DNA of 64,000 nucleotides. Origin: Clostridia bacterium. GTDB lineage: Bacteria > Bacillota > Clostridia > Oscillospirales > Acutalibacteraceae. The position numbers were made by a program, and so were the translations under genes. The notes under the pieces are model-generated. The model had not been told where the DNA came from. It ran no database searches and saw only the letters and a list, made by a program, of their open reading frames with translations. Where the stretch lies: the NCBI GenBank assembly GCA_017434895.1, contig JAFSGB010000031.1:1-64000 (forward strand), given 5' to 3'. This document shows positions 23,225 through 31,801 of this stretch, one piece after another (the first letter of the stretch is position 1; each line of letters begins with the position of its first letter).

Positions 23225-24232
23225 CTACTTTGCAATGTAAAAATTATCAAGTACAGTTTCTTTTAACTTGTTTTCGTCAACAGTAAAGATTTCAAGATTA
23301 TCTTTTATTCCGTATTCACCCTGAATGTTAATAAAACTGAGTTTCCAATCAAGCGCTTCGGTAGCTAAATACACAATGCTTGAAACATCAAGATTAGTTG
23401 TGGAATCACGACTCAACTGATTTGCCATTTTAATGGGTAGAGAAATATCCTTTTTTGTCGCAGTTTTGGCAGAATTTACAAAACTTTTAATAAACTGCTT
23501 GTGGCGTTCTACTCTGGGAGCGTTACTGTCCCCACGCATACGCAAATAGAGTAATGCTTCTTCTCCGTTTAGTTTAACGTTTTTTCCCAGACGGTCATTA
23601 AATTCTTGATAAGGTGATTCATCAGGGATTGTAAGGGTTACGCCACCTACTGAATTTACTATTTTAGAAATAGATTTAAAACCGATAGTATAGTATCCGT
23701 TAATAGGTATATCATAAAGCAACTTAGATACTGCTTTAACACAGTTTTCGGATGAGCTCACATCGTCATTACCGTAAGCATAAGCTAAGCAAATTTGCTT
23801 ATTTTCTGTGCCAAAGGCTTCGCCGGTCATACTTAAAACATTTAGCTCGCAAAGGGTGTTTCGCGAAATGCTGACAATTTTCACTTGATTACTTTTAGTG
23901 TCCACAGATGCCAAATATAAGGCATCTGCTTGACCGCGTCCAGTATCAGCAATTTTTTCGTTATCTGTGCCGATAAGCAGTATATTTATGAGATGTTCGT
24001 TATAGTAGTAGGATTTGCCATTGTAATGAATGGCATTTTCATCCATATTGTCTCCTATTTCAGAAACATTTTCATTAGCAACAAGGCTGTTTTTAAGCTT
24101 AATTTCTCCCAGCTTAACCATTATGAAAAAGGTGGAAATAAGGGCAATTATAGATGCTAGAATAATTACTAATACAATTATTAACTTTTTGTGCTTAAGC
24201 GGTTTTTTGTTAGTTTCCGATGTTACTATCAT
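23225..24232 (-). CDS. LytR-CpsA-Psr (LCP) family protein
   Basis: 335 aa with a short cytoplasmic N-terminus, one membrane segment (about 18-42) and an extracellular LCP domain: INILLIGTDN, GRGQADALYLASVD (the conserved Arg/Asp metal site), VKIVSISRNTLCEL, VGGVTLTIPDE, and LNGEEALLYLRMRGD followed by RVERHKQFI. LCP enzymes attach teichoic acids or other glycopolymers to peptidoglycan. The start overlaps the sortase stop by 23 bp, suggesting coupled translation. Confidence 0.9.
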   Translation of the reverse strand: MIVTSETNKKPLKHKKLIIVLVIILASIIALISTFFIMVKLGEIKLKNSLVANENVSEIGDNMDENAIHYNGKSYYYNEHLINILLIGTDNEKIADTGRGQADALYLASVDTKSNQVKIVSISRNTLCELNVLSMTGEAFGTENKQICLAYAYGNDDVSSSENCVKAVSKLLYDIPINGYYTIGFKSISKIVNSVGGVTLTIPDESPYQEFNDRLGKNVKLNGEEALLYLRMRGDSNAPRVERHKQFIKSFVNSAKTATKKDISLPIKMANQLSRDSTTNLDVSSIVYLATEALDWKLSFINIQGEYGIKDNLEIFTVDENKLKETVLDNFYIAK

Positions 24233-25007
24233 ATACTAAAACTCCTTGCACCAAATAACGCTCCTCGTCTTTTGATGTACAGGTGGAAAGAGTGATGATT
24301 TTATCGTCGGTATCTACCGTTAGGCTTTCTTCAAAGTTGGCGGTTAGCTTTCTTTCGGAAAAAACAGTATCAAGATATAGCTGACGTTCAGTTTCATTAT
24401 TAAAATCAAAACTTAATAAAATGTGTCTGTCATCAAAAACATAGGCGGCAAAAATACGGTATTTTAAAATTCTGTTTGGCATATAAATTATAATTTCATT
24501 GTTTTCTTTAAAGAATTTTTCGTCCCTATATTTTTTCAACGTCCCGAACATAGTGCCATTACGCATATTATGCCCGTATATTAAGGTGTTAAAGTCATTA
24601 AAATCCTTTTTATTGTAATTCTGGGTGTAAATAGCTCCATAAGCTGAGGTTTGACGGTTAACATTGTGGGTCAAGTAGTAGCTTCTGTCCTCGTCCTTGC
24701 TGCTTTGCAAAATTGGATAATCTGCAATAAACTTTTCTGTTTCATTAGAATAAGGAATTCTTATCCAAGCGTAAATGTCCTTGTTGATTTCTTGCAGTTT
24801 CTTGAAATCAATTGGAACATCTACTTTTTTGGGCTGATTAATTTCTAAGGAAGCTTCATTGCTTACATTCGCGCCAATATTATTCACTGAGCGATAGTGC
24901 AAATAATCTGCAACGAAATAAATAATACAGGCAGTAAAGACAGTAATAGATATTGCAAGGGCGATAACCCATAAAATTTTTTTCTTGCCCGTAATATTTC
25001 CCTCCAA
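24210..25007 (-). CDS. srtB: Class B sortase
   Basis: 265 aa as drawn. An N-terminal membrane anchor (about 12-32) precedes the sortase B barrel: YGHNMRNGTMFGTLKKY holds the catalytic His, ITLSTCTSKDEERYLVQGVLV the Cys and Arg. The only standard start (TTG 25007) lies inside the ribosome binding site GGAGGG; an ATT at 24995 sits 4-5 nt after that site and is the better-placed initiator, so the true protein may be 261 aa. It joins surface proteins to peptidoglycan; the C-terminally anchored protein two genes on is the obvious substrate. Confidence 0.88.
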   Translation of the reverse strand: MEGNITGKKKILWVIALAISITVFTACIIYFVADYLHYRSVNNIGANVSNEASLEINQPKKVDVPIDFKKLQEINKDIYAWIRIPYSNETEKFIADYPILQSSKDEDRSYYLTHNVNRQTSAYGAIYTQNYNKKDFNDFNTLIYGHNMRNGTMFGTLKKYRDEKFFKENNEIIIYMPNRILKYRIFAAYVFDDRHILLSFDFNNETERQLYLDTVFSERKLTANFEESLTVDTDDKIITLSTCTSKDEERYLVQGVLVYDSNIGN

Positions 25008-25029
25008 ACAATATTATTTACACTGGATT

Positions 25030-25058
25030 AGTATAGCATAGTTCTACTGATTTGTCAA
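25030..25058 (-). promoter_or_regulatory. Promoter of the sortase operon, with palindrome at -35
   Basis: Minus strand: perfect -35 TTGACA (25058-25053), 17-bp spacer, -10 TATACT (25035-25030). An inverted repeat ACTGATT/AATCAGT (25046-25052, 25057-25063) overlaps the -35 box and may be an operator. Confidence 0.85.
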
Positions 25059-25113
25059 TCAGTCAAACTGAAAGAAAAGAGGGGCTTTTTGTCTGATTAT
25101 GTTGCTTGGCGGC

Positions 25114-25153
25114 AAATAAAATTAAGGCACCCTCAAAATAGAAAGTGCCTTAA
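25114..25153 (-). terminator. Terminator of pnp
   Basis: Minus strand 9-bp stem TTAAGGCAC / GTGCCTTAA with a 14-nt loop, followed by TTTTATTT. Confidence 0.82.
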
Positions 25154-25168
25154 GATAATTTGTTTTTA

Positions 25169-27355
25169 TTAATGCTTTCTAAAACCCTTGCGGTCTTTGT
25201 GCTGACGTGGCTTTTGGTCCTCATCAGCGTCGTCCTCAACAACGGCACCGTTAATTTCAACCAAAGCATCACGGCGGGAAAGATTAATTCTTCCTTGGTC
25301 ATCAATCTCTGTTACCTTAACCAGTACTTGGTCGCCGACAGATACAACATCCTCAACCTTTTCAGTACGCTTTACATCAAGCTTGGAAATGTGAACTAGT
25401 CCTTCCTTACCGGGAGCGATTTCAACAAAGGCGCCAAATGTCATAAGACGGGTAACCTTACCGTTGTAAATTGCACCGATTTCGGGGTCGTTAGCAATAA
25501 GCTCAACAATGGAGATTGCCTGCTTGGCTTTCTCGATATCCAGACCGGCGACATAAACATGACCGTCTTCCTCGATTGTAATGGTACATTCGCACTGCTC
25601 TTGAATGGACTGAATAACCTTGCCTTGCTTGCCGATAACATCTCCGATTTTCTCGGGATTAATGGTGGTAGTAAGCATCTTTGGTGCATACTTGGAAAGC
25701 TCACTTCTGTACTCGGGGATACACTTAAGCATAACCTCGTCAAGAATGTGAATTCTTGCTTTGTGGGTCTTAGCGAAAGCTTCCTTAATAATTTGGGGAG
25801 TAAGACCGTGAACCTTTAGGTCCATTTGAATAGCGGTGATACCCTTATGAGTACCTGCCACCTTAAAGTCCATATCGCCGTAGAAATCCTCAAGACCTTG
25901 GATATCAACCATAGTCATAAAGTCACCGTAAACACCATCGTCTCCGGTAATTAGTCCGCAAGAAATACCTGCAACGGGAGCCTTAATCGGAACACCGGCA
26001 GCCATAAGAGCTAGGGTAGAACCGCAGATAGAACCTTGAGAGGTAGAACCGTTTGAGGAAAGAACCTCGGAAACAACGCGAATAGCATAGGGGAATTCCT
26101 CAACACTTGGAATAACAGGAACCAATGCCTTTTCAGCTAAGGCGCCGTGACCGATTTCGCGTCTGCCGGGGCCGCGTGAGGGCTTAGTTTCACCAACTGA
26201 ATAAGAGGGGAAATTGTAGTGGTGGATATATCTCTTAGATACTTCCTCGTCAAGACCGTCAAGCTTTTGAGCCTCAGAAACGGGAGCCAAAGTAGCGATA
26301 GAAAGTACTTGGGTTTGACCGCGGGTAAACATACCGCTTCCGTGAACACGTGGAAGCAGGTCAACCTTAGCGTCCAAAGGACGGATTTCGTCAATACCTC
26401 TGCCGTCTACACGTTTTTTCTCGTCCTTGAGCCATGCGCGAACAACGTGCTTTTGAACAAGATACATAATCTCGTCAAGCTTTGCTTCTTGACCTTCGAA
26501 ACGCTCGTCAAACTTTTCGTGAACCGCGGCATAAATGGGTAATAAAGCGGCATCACGAACTAGCTTATCGTCAGTGTCAAGAGCTTTTTTTACATCCTCA
26601 ATACAGAAAGCTTCGATTTCTTCCATAATTGCGGGGTCGGGGTCATTAGACTCAAAGGCAAATTTTTCTTTACCGATTTCAGCAACAATGCCGTTGATAA
26701 ATTCAACAACCTTTTTATTAGCCTCGTGACCTGCCATAATGCAGTCAAACATTAGGTCATCGTCAATCTCGTTAGCGCCAGCTTCAATCATAGCTACTAA
26801 GTCAGCAGTGGAGGAAACGGTCAAATTAAGGTCGGTAACTGCTCTTTGTTCTAAAGTGGGGTTGATGATAATTTCACCGTCAACAAGACCTACGTTAACA
26901 CTGGAAATAGGGCCTGCCCAAGGGATGTCCGAAATAGCAATAGCAGCAGAAACACCGATAGCAGCTGCAATCTCGGGTGAGCAGTCAGGGTCTACAGACA
27001 TAACGGTTGCAACAACCGAGCAGTCATTTCTCATATCCTTGGGGAACAGAGGACGGATAGGTCTGTCAATGCAGCGGGAAGCAAGAATTGCTTTTTCGCC
27101 GGCACGACCTTCACGGCGTGTAAAGGAGCCGGGGATACGGCCTACGGAATACATCTTTTCCTCATAATCGACAGAGAGGGGGAAGAAGTCAACACCCTCG
27201 CGGGGTTTAGCGGATGCAGTGACAGTACAAAGTACTCTTGTGTCACCGTAGCAAGCCATAATAGCGGCATTTGCAAGACCGGCCATCATACCGGTTTCAA
27301 GCTTTAAGGGACGGCCTGCAAGCTCAGTTTCATAAACTTTGTAGTTGTGGAACAT
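25169..27355 (-). CDS. pnp: Polyribonucleotide nucleotidyltransferase (PNPase)
   Basis: 728 aa, full length. Two RNase PH-like domains (N-terminal to about 230, FTRREGRAGEKAILASR; second core with FTRGQTQVLSIATLAP and SSNGSTSQGSICGSTLALM), then KH (INPEKIGDVIGKQGKVIQ) and S1 (GAIYNGKVTRLMTFGAFVEI) domains, and a charged tail. It degrades RNA 3' to 5' by phosphorolysis. It follows rpsO as in most bacteria, but the 368-bp gap between them holds the hairpin array described separately, which would form its 5' leader if co-transcribed. Confidence 0.97.
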   Translation of the reverse strand: MFHNYKVYETELAGRPLKLETGMMAGLANAAIMACYGDTRVLCTVTASAKPREGVDFFPLSVDYEEKMYSVGRIPGSFTRREGRAGEKAILASRCIDRPIRPLFPKDMRNDCSVVATVMSVDPDCSPEIAAAIGVSAAIAISDIPWAGPISSVNVGLVDGEIIINPTLEQRAVTDLNLTVSSTADLVAMIEAGANEIDDDLMFDCIMAGHEANKKVVEFINGIVAEIGKEKFAFESNDPDPAIMEEIEAFCIEDVKKALDTDDKLVRDAALLPIYAAVHEKFDERFEGQEAKLDEIMYLVQKHVVRAWLKDEKKRVDGRGIDEIRPLDAKVDLLPRVHGSGMFTRGQTQVLSIATLAPVSEAQKLDGLDEEVSKRYIHHYNFPSYSVGETKPSRGPGRREIGHGALAEKALVPVIPSVEEFPYAIRVVSEVLSSNGSTSQGSICGSTLALMAAGVPIKAPVAGISCGLITGDDGVYGDFMTMVDIQGLEDFYGDMDFKVAGTHKGITAIQMDLKVHGLTPQIIKEAFAKTHKARIHILDEVMLKCIPEYRSELSKYAPKMLTTTINPEKIGDVIGKQGKVIQSIQEQCECTITIEEDGHVYVAGLDIEKAKQAISIVELIANDPEIGAIYNGKVTRLMTFGAFVEIAPGKEGLVHISKLDVKRTEKVEDVVSVGDQVLVKVTEIDDQGRINLSRRDALVEINGAVVEDDADEDQKPRQHKDRKGFRKH

Positions 27356-27411
27356 AGTTTTTTCTCCTTTTCTTTTTTAAGGGAGACTTTGTTTAGCAAT
27401 AAACTCAATAC

Positions 27412-27659
27412 CCAAATTTTGGATATTCAACTTATCGCTAACTATAATGATTATCGAATGACGAGAAATTGAATGAATTTCTCGACAAAGCCGATAAAAA
27501 TCGGCTCTATGTTGCAAAAAACGCCTTAAAACGTTATTTTGCAACTTCGATATCATTTCAATGAATATGTGAAATTACCGTTGGTAATTGTTTGCGAATT
27601 CAAAGAATTCGCAGTCGAAATAAGGCTTTGCCCTATTTCGACACCTACATAGTCATTAT
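27412..27659. repeat. Hairpin array in the rpsO-pnp gap
   Basis: Consecutive hairpins: CGAGAAATT/AATTTCTCG (27462-27484), AGCCGAT/ATCGGCT (27489-27506), GTTGCAAAA/TTTTGCAAC with inner AACG/CGTT (27511-27545), AATTACC/GGTAATT (27573-27589), TGCGAATTC/GAATTCGCA (27593-27613), GTCGAAATA/TATTTCGAC (27614-27642), plus a small CCAAA/TTTGG at 27412-27422. All but the last are enclosed by ATAATGATTAT (27444-27454) and ATAGTCATTAT (27649-27659), which pair 10 of 11. No ORF with a ribosome binding site lies inside. It could be the pnp leader, a chain of RNase III sites, or a second member of the branched palindrome family. Confidence 0.7.
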
Positions 27660-27683
27660 CAAAGCTCCCCATTTAATGTCAAT

Positions 27684-27716
27684 AAGGCAGACCGAATACA
27701 CGAAACGGTCTGCCTT
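27684..27716 (-). terminator. Hairpin after rpsO (weak terminator or processing site)
   Basis: Minus strand perfect 11-bp stem AAGGCAGACCG / CGGTCTGCCTT, 11-nt loop, but only a poor T-tract (ATTGACATT) follows, so partial read-through into pnp is likely. Confidence 0.65.
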
Positions 27717-27723
27717 TAATTGA

Positions 27724-27987
27724 TTACTTACGGATGCCGAGACGCTTAATAAGAGAACGGTATCTTTCAATATCAACCTTTTGAAGGTATGCCAAAAGAT
27801 TTCTTCTGTGACCTACCATCTTTAAAAGACCACGGTAAGAATGCTTATCCTTTGGATGGTTCTTAAGGTGAGCGTTAAGCTCGTTGATACGGGTGGTAAG
27901 AACTGCGATTTGAACCTCTGGGGAACCGGTGTCACCCTCGTGAGTTGCATATTCTACCATAATTTGTTGCTTTTGTTCCTTAGTCAT
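27724..27987 (-). CDS. rpsO: 30S ribosomal protein S15
   Basis: 87 aa from ATG 27987 behind AAAGAGGTG; the upstream GTG belongs to that site. Typical S15: [49 protein letters not shown], and [13 protein letters not shown]. It binds the three-way junction of 16S rRNA helices 20-22 and often its own mRNA leader. It precedes pnp, the conserved order. Confidence 0.97.
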   Translation of the reverse strand: MTKEQKQQIMVEYATHEGDTGSPEVQIAVLTTRINELNAHLKNHPKDKHSYRGLLKMVGHRRNLLAYLQKVDIERYRSLIKRLGIRK

Positions 27988-28023
27988 TGTTTTCACCTCT
28001 TTTAAAATTACTCCCTAAACCAA

Positions 28024-28095
28024 GCAATGGGTCATAAGTGACTCCCAAAGGGCAGACACCCAAAGCATAGTAAAAGGTGCGCTGAAAACGTCAGC
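28024..28095 (-). promoter_or_regulatory. Candidate S15 autoregulatory leader
   Basis: In the leader between the promoter and rpsO, the minus strand folds into a hairpin GCTGA/TCAGC (28095-28081), then a possible three-way junction. An outer TGGG/CCCA (28062-28059, 28031-28028) encloses CCC/GGG pairing (28052-28044) and GTCA/TGAC (28042-28031), with one base shared at the junction. Three-way junctions are the known S15 target in rRNA. Hand folding only. Confidence 0.38.
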
Positions 28096-28101
28096 CTTGA
28101 T

Positions 28102-28130
28102 ATTCTACCACAAAACTTTCCAAATGTAAA
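28102..28130 (-). promoter_or_regulatory. Promoter of rpsO
   Basis: Minus strand: -35 TTTACA (28130-28125), 17-bp spacer ending TGG, -10 TAGAAT (28107-28102). A leader of about 105 nt separates it from the rpsO start. Confidence 0.75.
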
Positions 28131-28168
28131 GAAAAATTTTAAATTTTATTCATCAGAGAATAAAATCG

Positions 28169-28197
28169 TTGCAATATATTTAAACCGGTGGTAAAAT
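28169..28197 (+). promoter_or_regulatory. Promoter of typA
   Basis: -35 TTGCAA (28169-28174), 17-bp spacer ending TGG, -10 TAAAAT (28192-28197). Confidence 0.7.
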
Positions 28198-28223
28198 ATA
28201 AAGGTTAAAAAGGAGTCGATAAA

Positions 28224-30047
28224 ATGGCTAGGATAGAAAATTTAAGGAATGTTGCAATAATTGCCCACGTCGACCATGGCAAAACCACACTGGTCGACCA
28301 ACTTTTAAAACAAAGCGGAACATTTAGAGAAAATGAAAATGTTGATGATAGAGTAATGGATTCTAACGACCTTGAAAGGGAAAGAGGCATTACTATTCTT
28401 TCTAAAAATACCAGCGTTATGTACGGGGACACGAAAATAAATATTGTTGACACTCCCGGACACGCTGATTTCGGCGGTGAGGTTGAGCGTATCCTCCAAA
28501 TGGTAGACGGCGTTTTGCTTCTTGTGGACGCTTTTGAAGGATGTATGCCTCAGACACGTTTTGTGCTTAAAAAAGCCTTAGCCCTCGGCAAAAAGGCAGT
28601 AGTTGTTGTTAATAAGATTGATAGACCAATGGCTCGCCCGCTTGAAGTAGTGGACGAAGTGCTTGACCTCTTTATTGAGCTTGGCGCTGATGAAAACCAA
28701 ATCGAGTTCCCTGTTGTTTTTGCCAGCGGACGAGAAGGCTATGCTACCCTTAACCCCGAAAGTAAGGGCACCGATATGAAGCCCTTGTTTGAGGCAATGG
28801 TTAACGAAATAGACCCGCCCGAAGGAGATTTGGAAGCACCCTTGCAGATACTTTTCACCAACATTGAATATGACGAGTATTTAGGCAGAATCGGTGTAGG
28901 CCGAGTTATCCGTGGTAAGGTTAAATCCGGACAAACGGTTGCTGTTTGCCACAAGGACTCAACAAGCACCAATGTTAAAATTTCAAAGCTATTTATGTAT
29001 CGTGGACTTAAACGCTACGAGGCAGAGTCTGCTCAGGTTGGTGATATTATCCAAGTGGCAGGTCTTACAAATCTTGAAATTGGCGAAACCGCTTGCGATA
29101 CTGCTAGGATTGAGCCTTTACCCTTTGTTAAGATTGACGAGCCCACCTTGGCTATGAACTTTATGGTTAATAACTCACCCTTTGCGGGTAAGGACGGAAA
29201 ATTTGTAACCTCGCGAAACATTCGCGACCGCCTTTTTAAGGAGGTTATGACCAATGTTTCCTTGAGAGTAGAGGAAACCGACAGTGCTGATACCTTTAAG
29301 GTTTCGGGCAGAGGCGAGCTACACCTTTCAATCCTAATAGAAACCATGCGTCGCCAAGGCTACGAGTTCCAAGTGTCACCGCCGGAGGTAATTTACAAGC
29401 GTGCGGAGGACGGCACCCTGCTTGAGCCTATTGAACTGCTTATGATTGAGGTTCCAGATGAATATGTGGGTACTGTTATGGAGCGACTTGGCACCCGTAA
29501 GGCAGATATTAAGAATATGGGTACTCGAGAGGGCGGCACATCTCACCTTGAATTTTTGATTCCCGCAAGAGGTTTGCTCGGTTATCGCTCACAGTTCTTG
29601 ACCGACACTAACGGCAACGGAATTATGAATCACGTGTTTAACGGCTACGAGCCTTATAAGGGTGATATTGAACAGCGTTCCACCGGCTCGATTATCGTTC
29701 ACGAAACGGGTGAATCTACAGGCTACGGACTGTTTAACACCCAAAGCAGAGGCAGACTCTTTATCGGACCCGGTGTTCCTGTATATGAGGGTATGATTGT
29801 GGGAGAAAACCCAAAAAATGATGATATTGTTTGTAATGTTTGCAAGAAAAAGCAAATGACTAACACCCGAGCCTCCGGTTCGGACGAGGCTTTACGACTG
29901 GTTCCGCCCAGTAAATTAAGCTTAGAACAATCCTTGGAATTTATCAAGGATGATGAGCTTGTAGAAATTACACCTAATAATATAAGACTTCGTAAAAGAA
30001 TACTTAACAAAGAAGAAAGAATGAAAGCTGAGTCTAAGAAAAAGTAA
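28224..30047 (+). CDS. typA: Ribosome-associated GTPase TypA/BipA
   Basis: 607 aa, the family length. G1 [11 protein letters not shown]2 region ERERGITI, G3 DTPGHADF and G4 NKID motifs, EF-G-like domains II, III and V, and the BipA-specific C-terminal domain ([16 protein letters not shown] onward). It binds 70S ribosomes and aids 50S assembly and stress or cold adaptation. Start ATG behind AAAAGGAG. Its stop overlaps the next start by 1 bp (TAATG). Confidence 0.96.
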   Translation: MARIENLRNVAIIAHVDHGKTTLVDQLLKQSGTFRENENVDDRVMDSNDLERERGITILSKNTSVMYGDTKINIVDTPGHADFGGEVERILQMVDGVLLLVDAFEGCMPQTRFVLKKALALGKKAVVVVNKIDRPMARPLEVVDEVLDLFIELGADENQIEFPVVFASGREGYATLNPESKGTDMKPLFEAMVNEIDPPEGDLEAPLQILFTNIEYDEYLGRIGVGRVIRGKVKSGQTVAVCHKDSTSTNVKISKLFMYRGLKRYEAESAQVGDIIQVAGLTNLEIGETACDTARIEPLPFVKIDEPTLAMNFMVNNSPFAGKDGKFVTSRNIRDRLFKEVMTNVSLRVEETDSADTFKVSGRGELHLSILIETMRRQGYEFQVSPPEVIYKRAEDGTLLEPIELLMIEVPDEYVGTVMERLGTRKADIKNMGTREGGTSHLEFLIPARGLLGYRSQFLTDTNGNGIMNHVFNGYEPYKGDIEQRSTGSIIVHETGESTGYGLFNTQSRGRLFIGPGVPVYEGMIVGENPKNDDIVCNVCKKKQMTNTRASGSDEALRLVPPSKLSLEQSLEFIKDDELVEITPNNIRLRKRILNKEERMKAESKKK

Positions 30048-30937
30048 TGGAATATGTAATATTCGACCTTGAATGGGACAATGTCTTTTATAAAAAGGAA
30101 AAGCGTTTTATTAACCAAATATTGCAAATCGGTGCCGTAAAGCTTGACGGTGATTTTAATATTACTGAAAGCTTTACTGCTACTATTCGTTCTGCGATTT
30201 CCAAGAGGGTCACGGGCAGATTTGCTACCCTTACTGGTATTACTACCGAAAAAATGCTTAAGGGCATCCCTTTTGAGGATGCCGTTCGTGCCTTCAATAA
30301 ATTTTCAAGTAATGCCGATGTCACAATGACTTGGAGCGACTCCGACCTTTACACTATTGTGGAAAACGAAAAGCTTTTAAAGGACGGCTTATCCTTTAAT
30401 ATGAACCGTTATCTTGACCTTCAAAAACTGGTGCAGGCAAAAATGAGGGAAAAGGGGTACGAAAACCAAAATCAAGTATCTCTTGAAGTTGCAGCCGAGT
30501 TTTTCGGTATAAGCTTGGACGATTTTTCAATGCACACTGCTTTGGACGACAGTACGGTTTGCGGAAAGCTCTTGGGAATTTGTTATAACGAGAATGTCTT
30601 TAATTCCCTTGTTAAGGACGCCAAGGACCCCGAATTTTCGAGACGGTTGCATTTTAAGTCATATTCCATAACCGATATTAACGATAAGGCACTCGACAAG
30701 ACTAAATTTTGCTTTAAATGTCCAAAGTGCGGAGCCAAGCTTAATCGCTTTTCTAAGTGGAAATACTCTAACCGTTGGTTTTCCTCCACCTTTAGATGTC
30801 CTAAATGCAATGATAAATACATAGCCAGAGTCTTTGCCAAAATGACCTTTGAGGGGGTCACCTACAAGCAACGCCTTTCAAAAATAGAAAAAAAGGAAAC
30901 GGAAAATGAAGTGCAATCTGTGCCCGAGACAGTGTAA
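30047..30937 (+). CDS. DEDDh 3'-5' exonuclease with C-terminal zinc ribbon
   Basis: 296 aa. Exonuclease motif I FDLEWD (Asp/Glu near residues 6-8), motif II around TWSDSDLYTI, motif III HTALDDS (His and Asp) match the RNase T/DnaQ fold (KapD-like). After about residue 220 a zinc ribbon follows: CPKCGAKL and CPKCND. No other DNA polymerase subunit is near. It overlaps typA by 1 bp and the next gene by 32 bp. Substrate (RNA or DNA) is unknown; the zinc ribbon would help bind nucleic acid. Confidence 0.8.
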   Translation: MEYVIFDLEWDNVFYKKEKRFINQILQIGAVKLDGDFNITESFTATIRSAISKRVTGRFATLTGITTEKMLKGIPFEDAVRAFNKFSSNADVTMTWSDSDLYTIVENEKLLKDGLSFNMNRYLDLQKLVQAKMREKGYENQNQVSLEVAAEFFGISLDDFSMHTALDDSTVCGKLLGICYNENVFNSLVKDAKDPEFSRRLHFKSYSITDINDKALDKTKFCFKCPKCGAKLNRFSKWKYSNRWFSSTFRCPKCNDKYIARVFAKMTFEGVTYKQRLSKIEKKETENEVQSVPETV

Positions 30938-31772
30938 CGCCGACAGAGAAAATTCATTAGGTTTTTGTAAAAGTCCCTTGTCACCCAAAGTGGCAAGGGC
31001 TAACTTACATTTTTGGGAGGAACCGATTATAAGCGGGCAAAACGGCTCTGGAACGGTGTTTTTTAGCGGTTGCAGTCTTAAATGTATTTATTGCCAAAAT
31101 TATGAGATTTCGCAAGGGAGTATCGGAAAGGAAATATCTGTTGACCGTTTAGCGGAAATCTTTAAGGAATTAGAGCATAGGGGAGCACATAATATTAATC
31201 TTGTGTCGCCTACGCATTATATCTTGGCTATTATCGAGGCACTGAAAATTTATAGGCCCAAAATTCCGATAGTTTATAATTCGAGTGGGTACGAGACGGT
31301 CGAGGCCCTTAAGAAGCTCGAAAATTTTATTGATATATACTTGATTGATTTTAAGTATACCGACAGTGAAAGGGCGGGGGAATATTCCTTCGCACCCGAT
31401 TATCCCGAGACGGCAAAAAAGGCGATAGCCGAATGCTACCGCCAAAAAAGAGACTGCATTATAGAAAACGGGATAATGAAAAAGGGTGTAATTGTTCGCC
31501 ATTTGGTGCTGCCGCAAAACACTAAAACCGCTTTAGAGGTGGCCGACTGGGTGAAGCAGAACACCCCTAATGCCTATTTTAGTATAATGAGCCAGTATCT
31601 GCCTTGTGCTGACGCTGTAAATCATAAAATCTTAGGCAGAAAAATCACCCAAAGAGAGTATGACAAGGTAGTAAATTACATCTGCGACATAGGTCTTAAA
31701 AATGTTTTTATACAGGAAATGGGAAGCTCAAATAAAGCCTTTGTCCCTGATTTTGATTTAAGTGGAGTATGA
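30906..31772 (+). CDS. PflX-like radical SAM protein (COG1313)
   Basis: 288 aa; ATG preceded by GGAAACGG within the end of the exonuclease gene. The N-terminal cysteine set CNLCPRQCN...GFC (Cys 3, 6, 10, 21) is extra to the radical SAM cluster CSLKCIYCQNY. The family is related to pyruvate-formate-lyase activating enzyme, but its members are not known to activate PFL and no glycyl radical enzyme is adjacent. The extra cysteines suggest a second Fe-S cluster. Ends at a bidirectional terminator. Confidence 0.82.
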   Translation: MKCNLCPRQCNADRENSLGFCKSPLSPKVARANLHFWEEPIISGQNGSGTVFFSGCSLKCIYCQNYEISQGSIGKEISVDRLAEIFKELEHRGAHNINLVSPTHYILAIIEALKIYRPKIPIVYNSSGYETVEALKKLENFIDIYLIDFKYTDSERAGEYSFAPDYPETAKKAIAECYRQKRDCIIENGIMKKGVIVRHLVLPQNTKTALEVADWVKQNTPNAYFSIMSQYLPCADAVNHKILGRKITQREYDKVVNYICDIGLKNVFIQEMGSSNKAFVPDFDLSGV

Positions 31773-31800
31773 TAAAACCGCCGAATAATCGGCGGTTTTA
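31773..31800. terminator. Bidirectional terminator
   Basis: Perfect 12-bp stem TAAAACCGCCGA / TCGGCGGTTTTA with an ATAA loop, between the convergent PflX-like and yhaN genes; T-tracts on both strands. Confidence 0.9.
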
Positions 31801-31801
31801 T

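Noticed and set aside
26739..27167. 142-aa plus-strand ORF inside pnp
   Set aside because: Antisense shadow of the conserved PNPase frame, without ribosome binding site or recognisable motifs.
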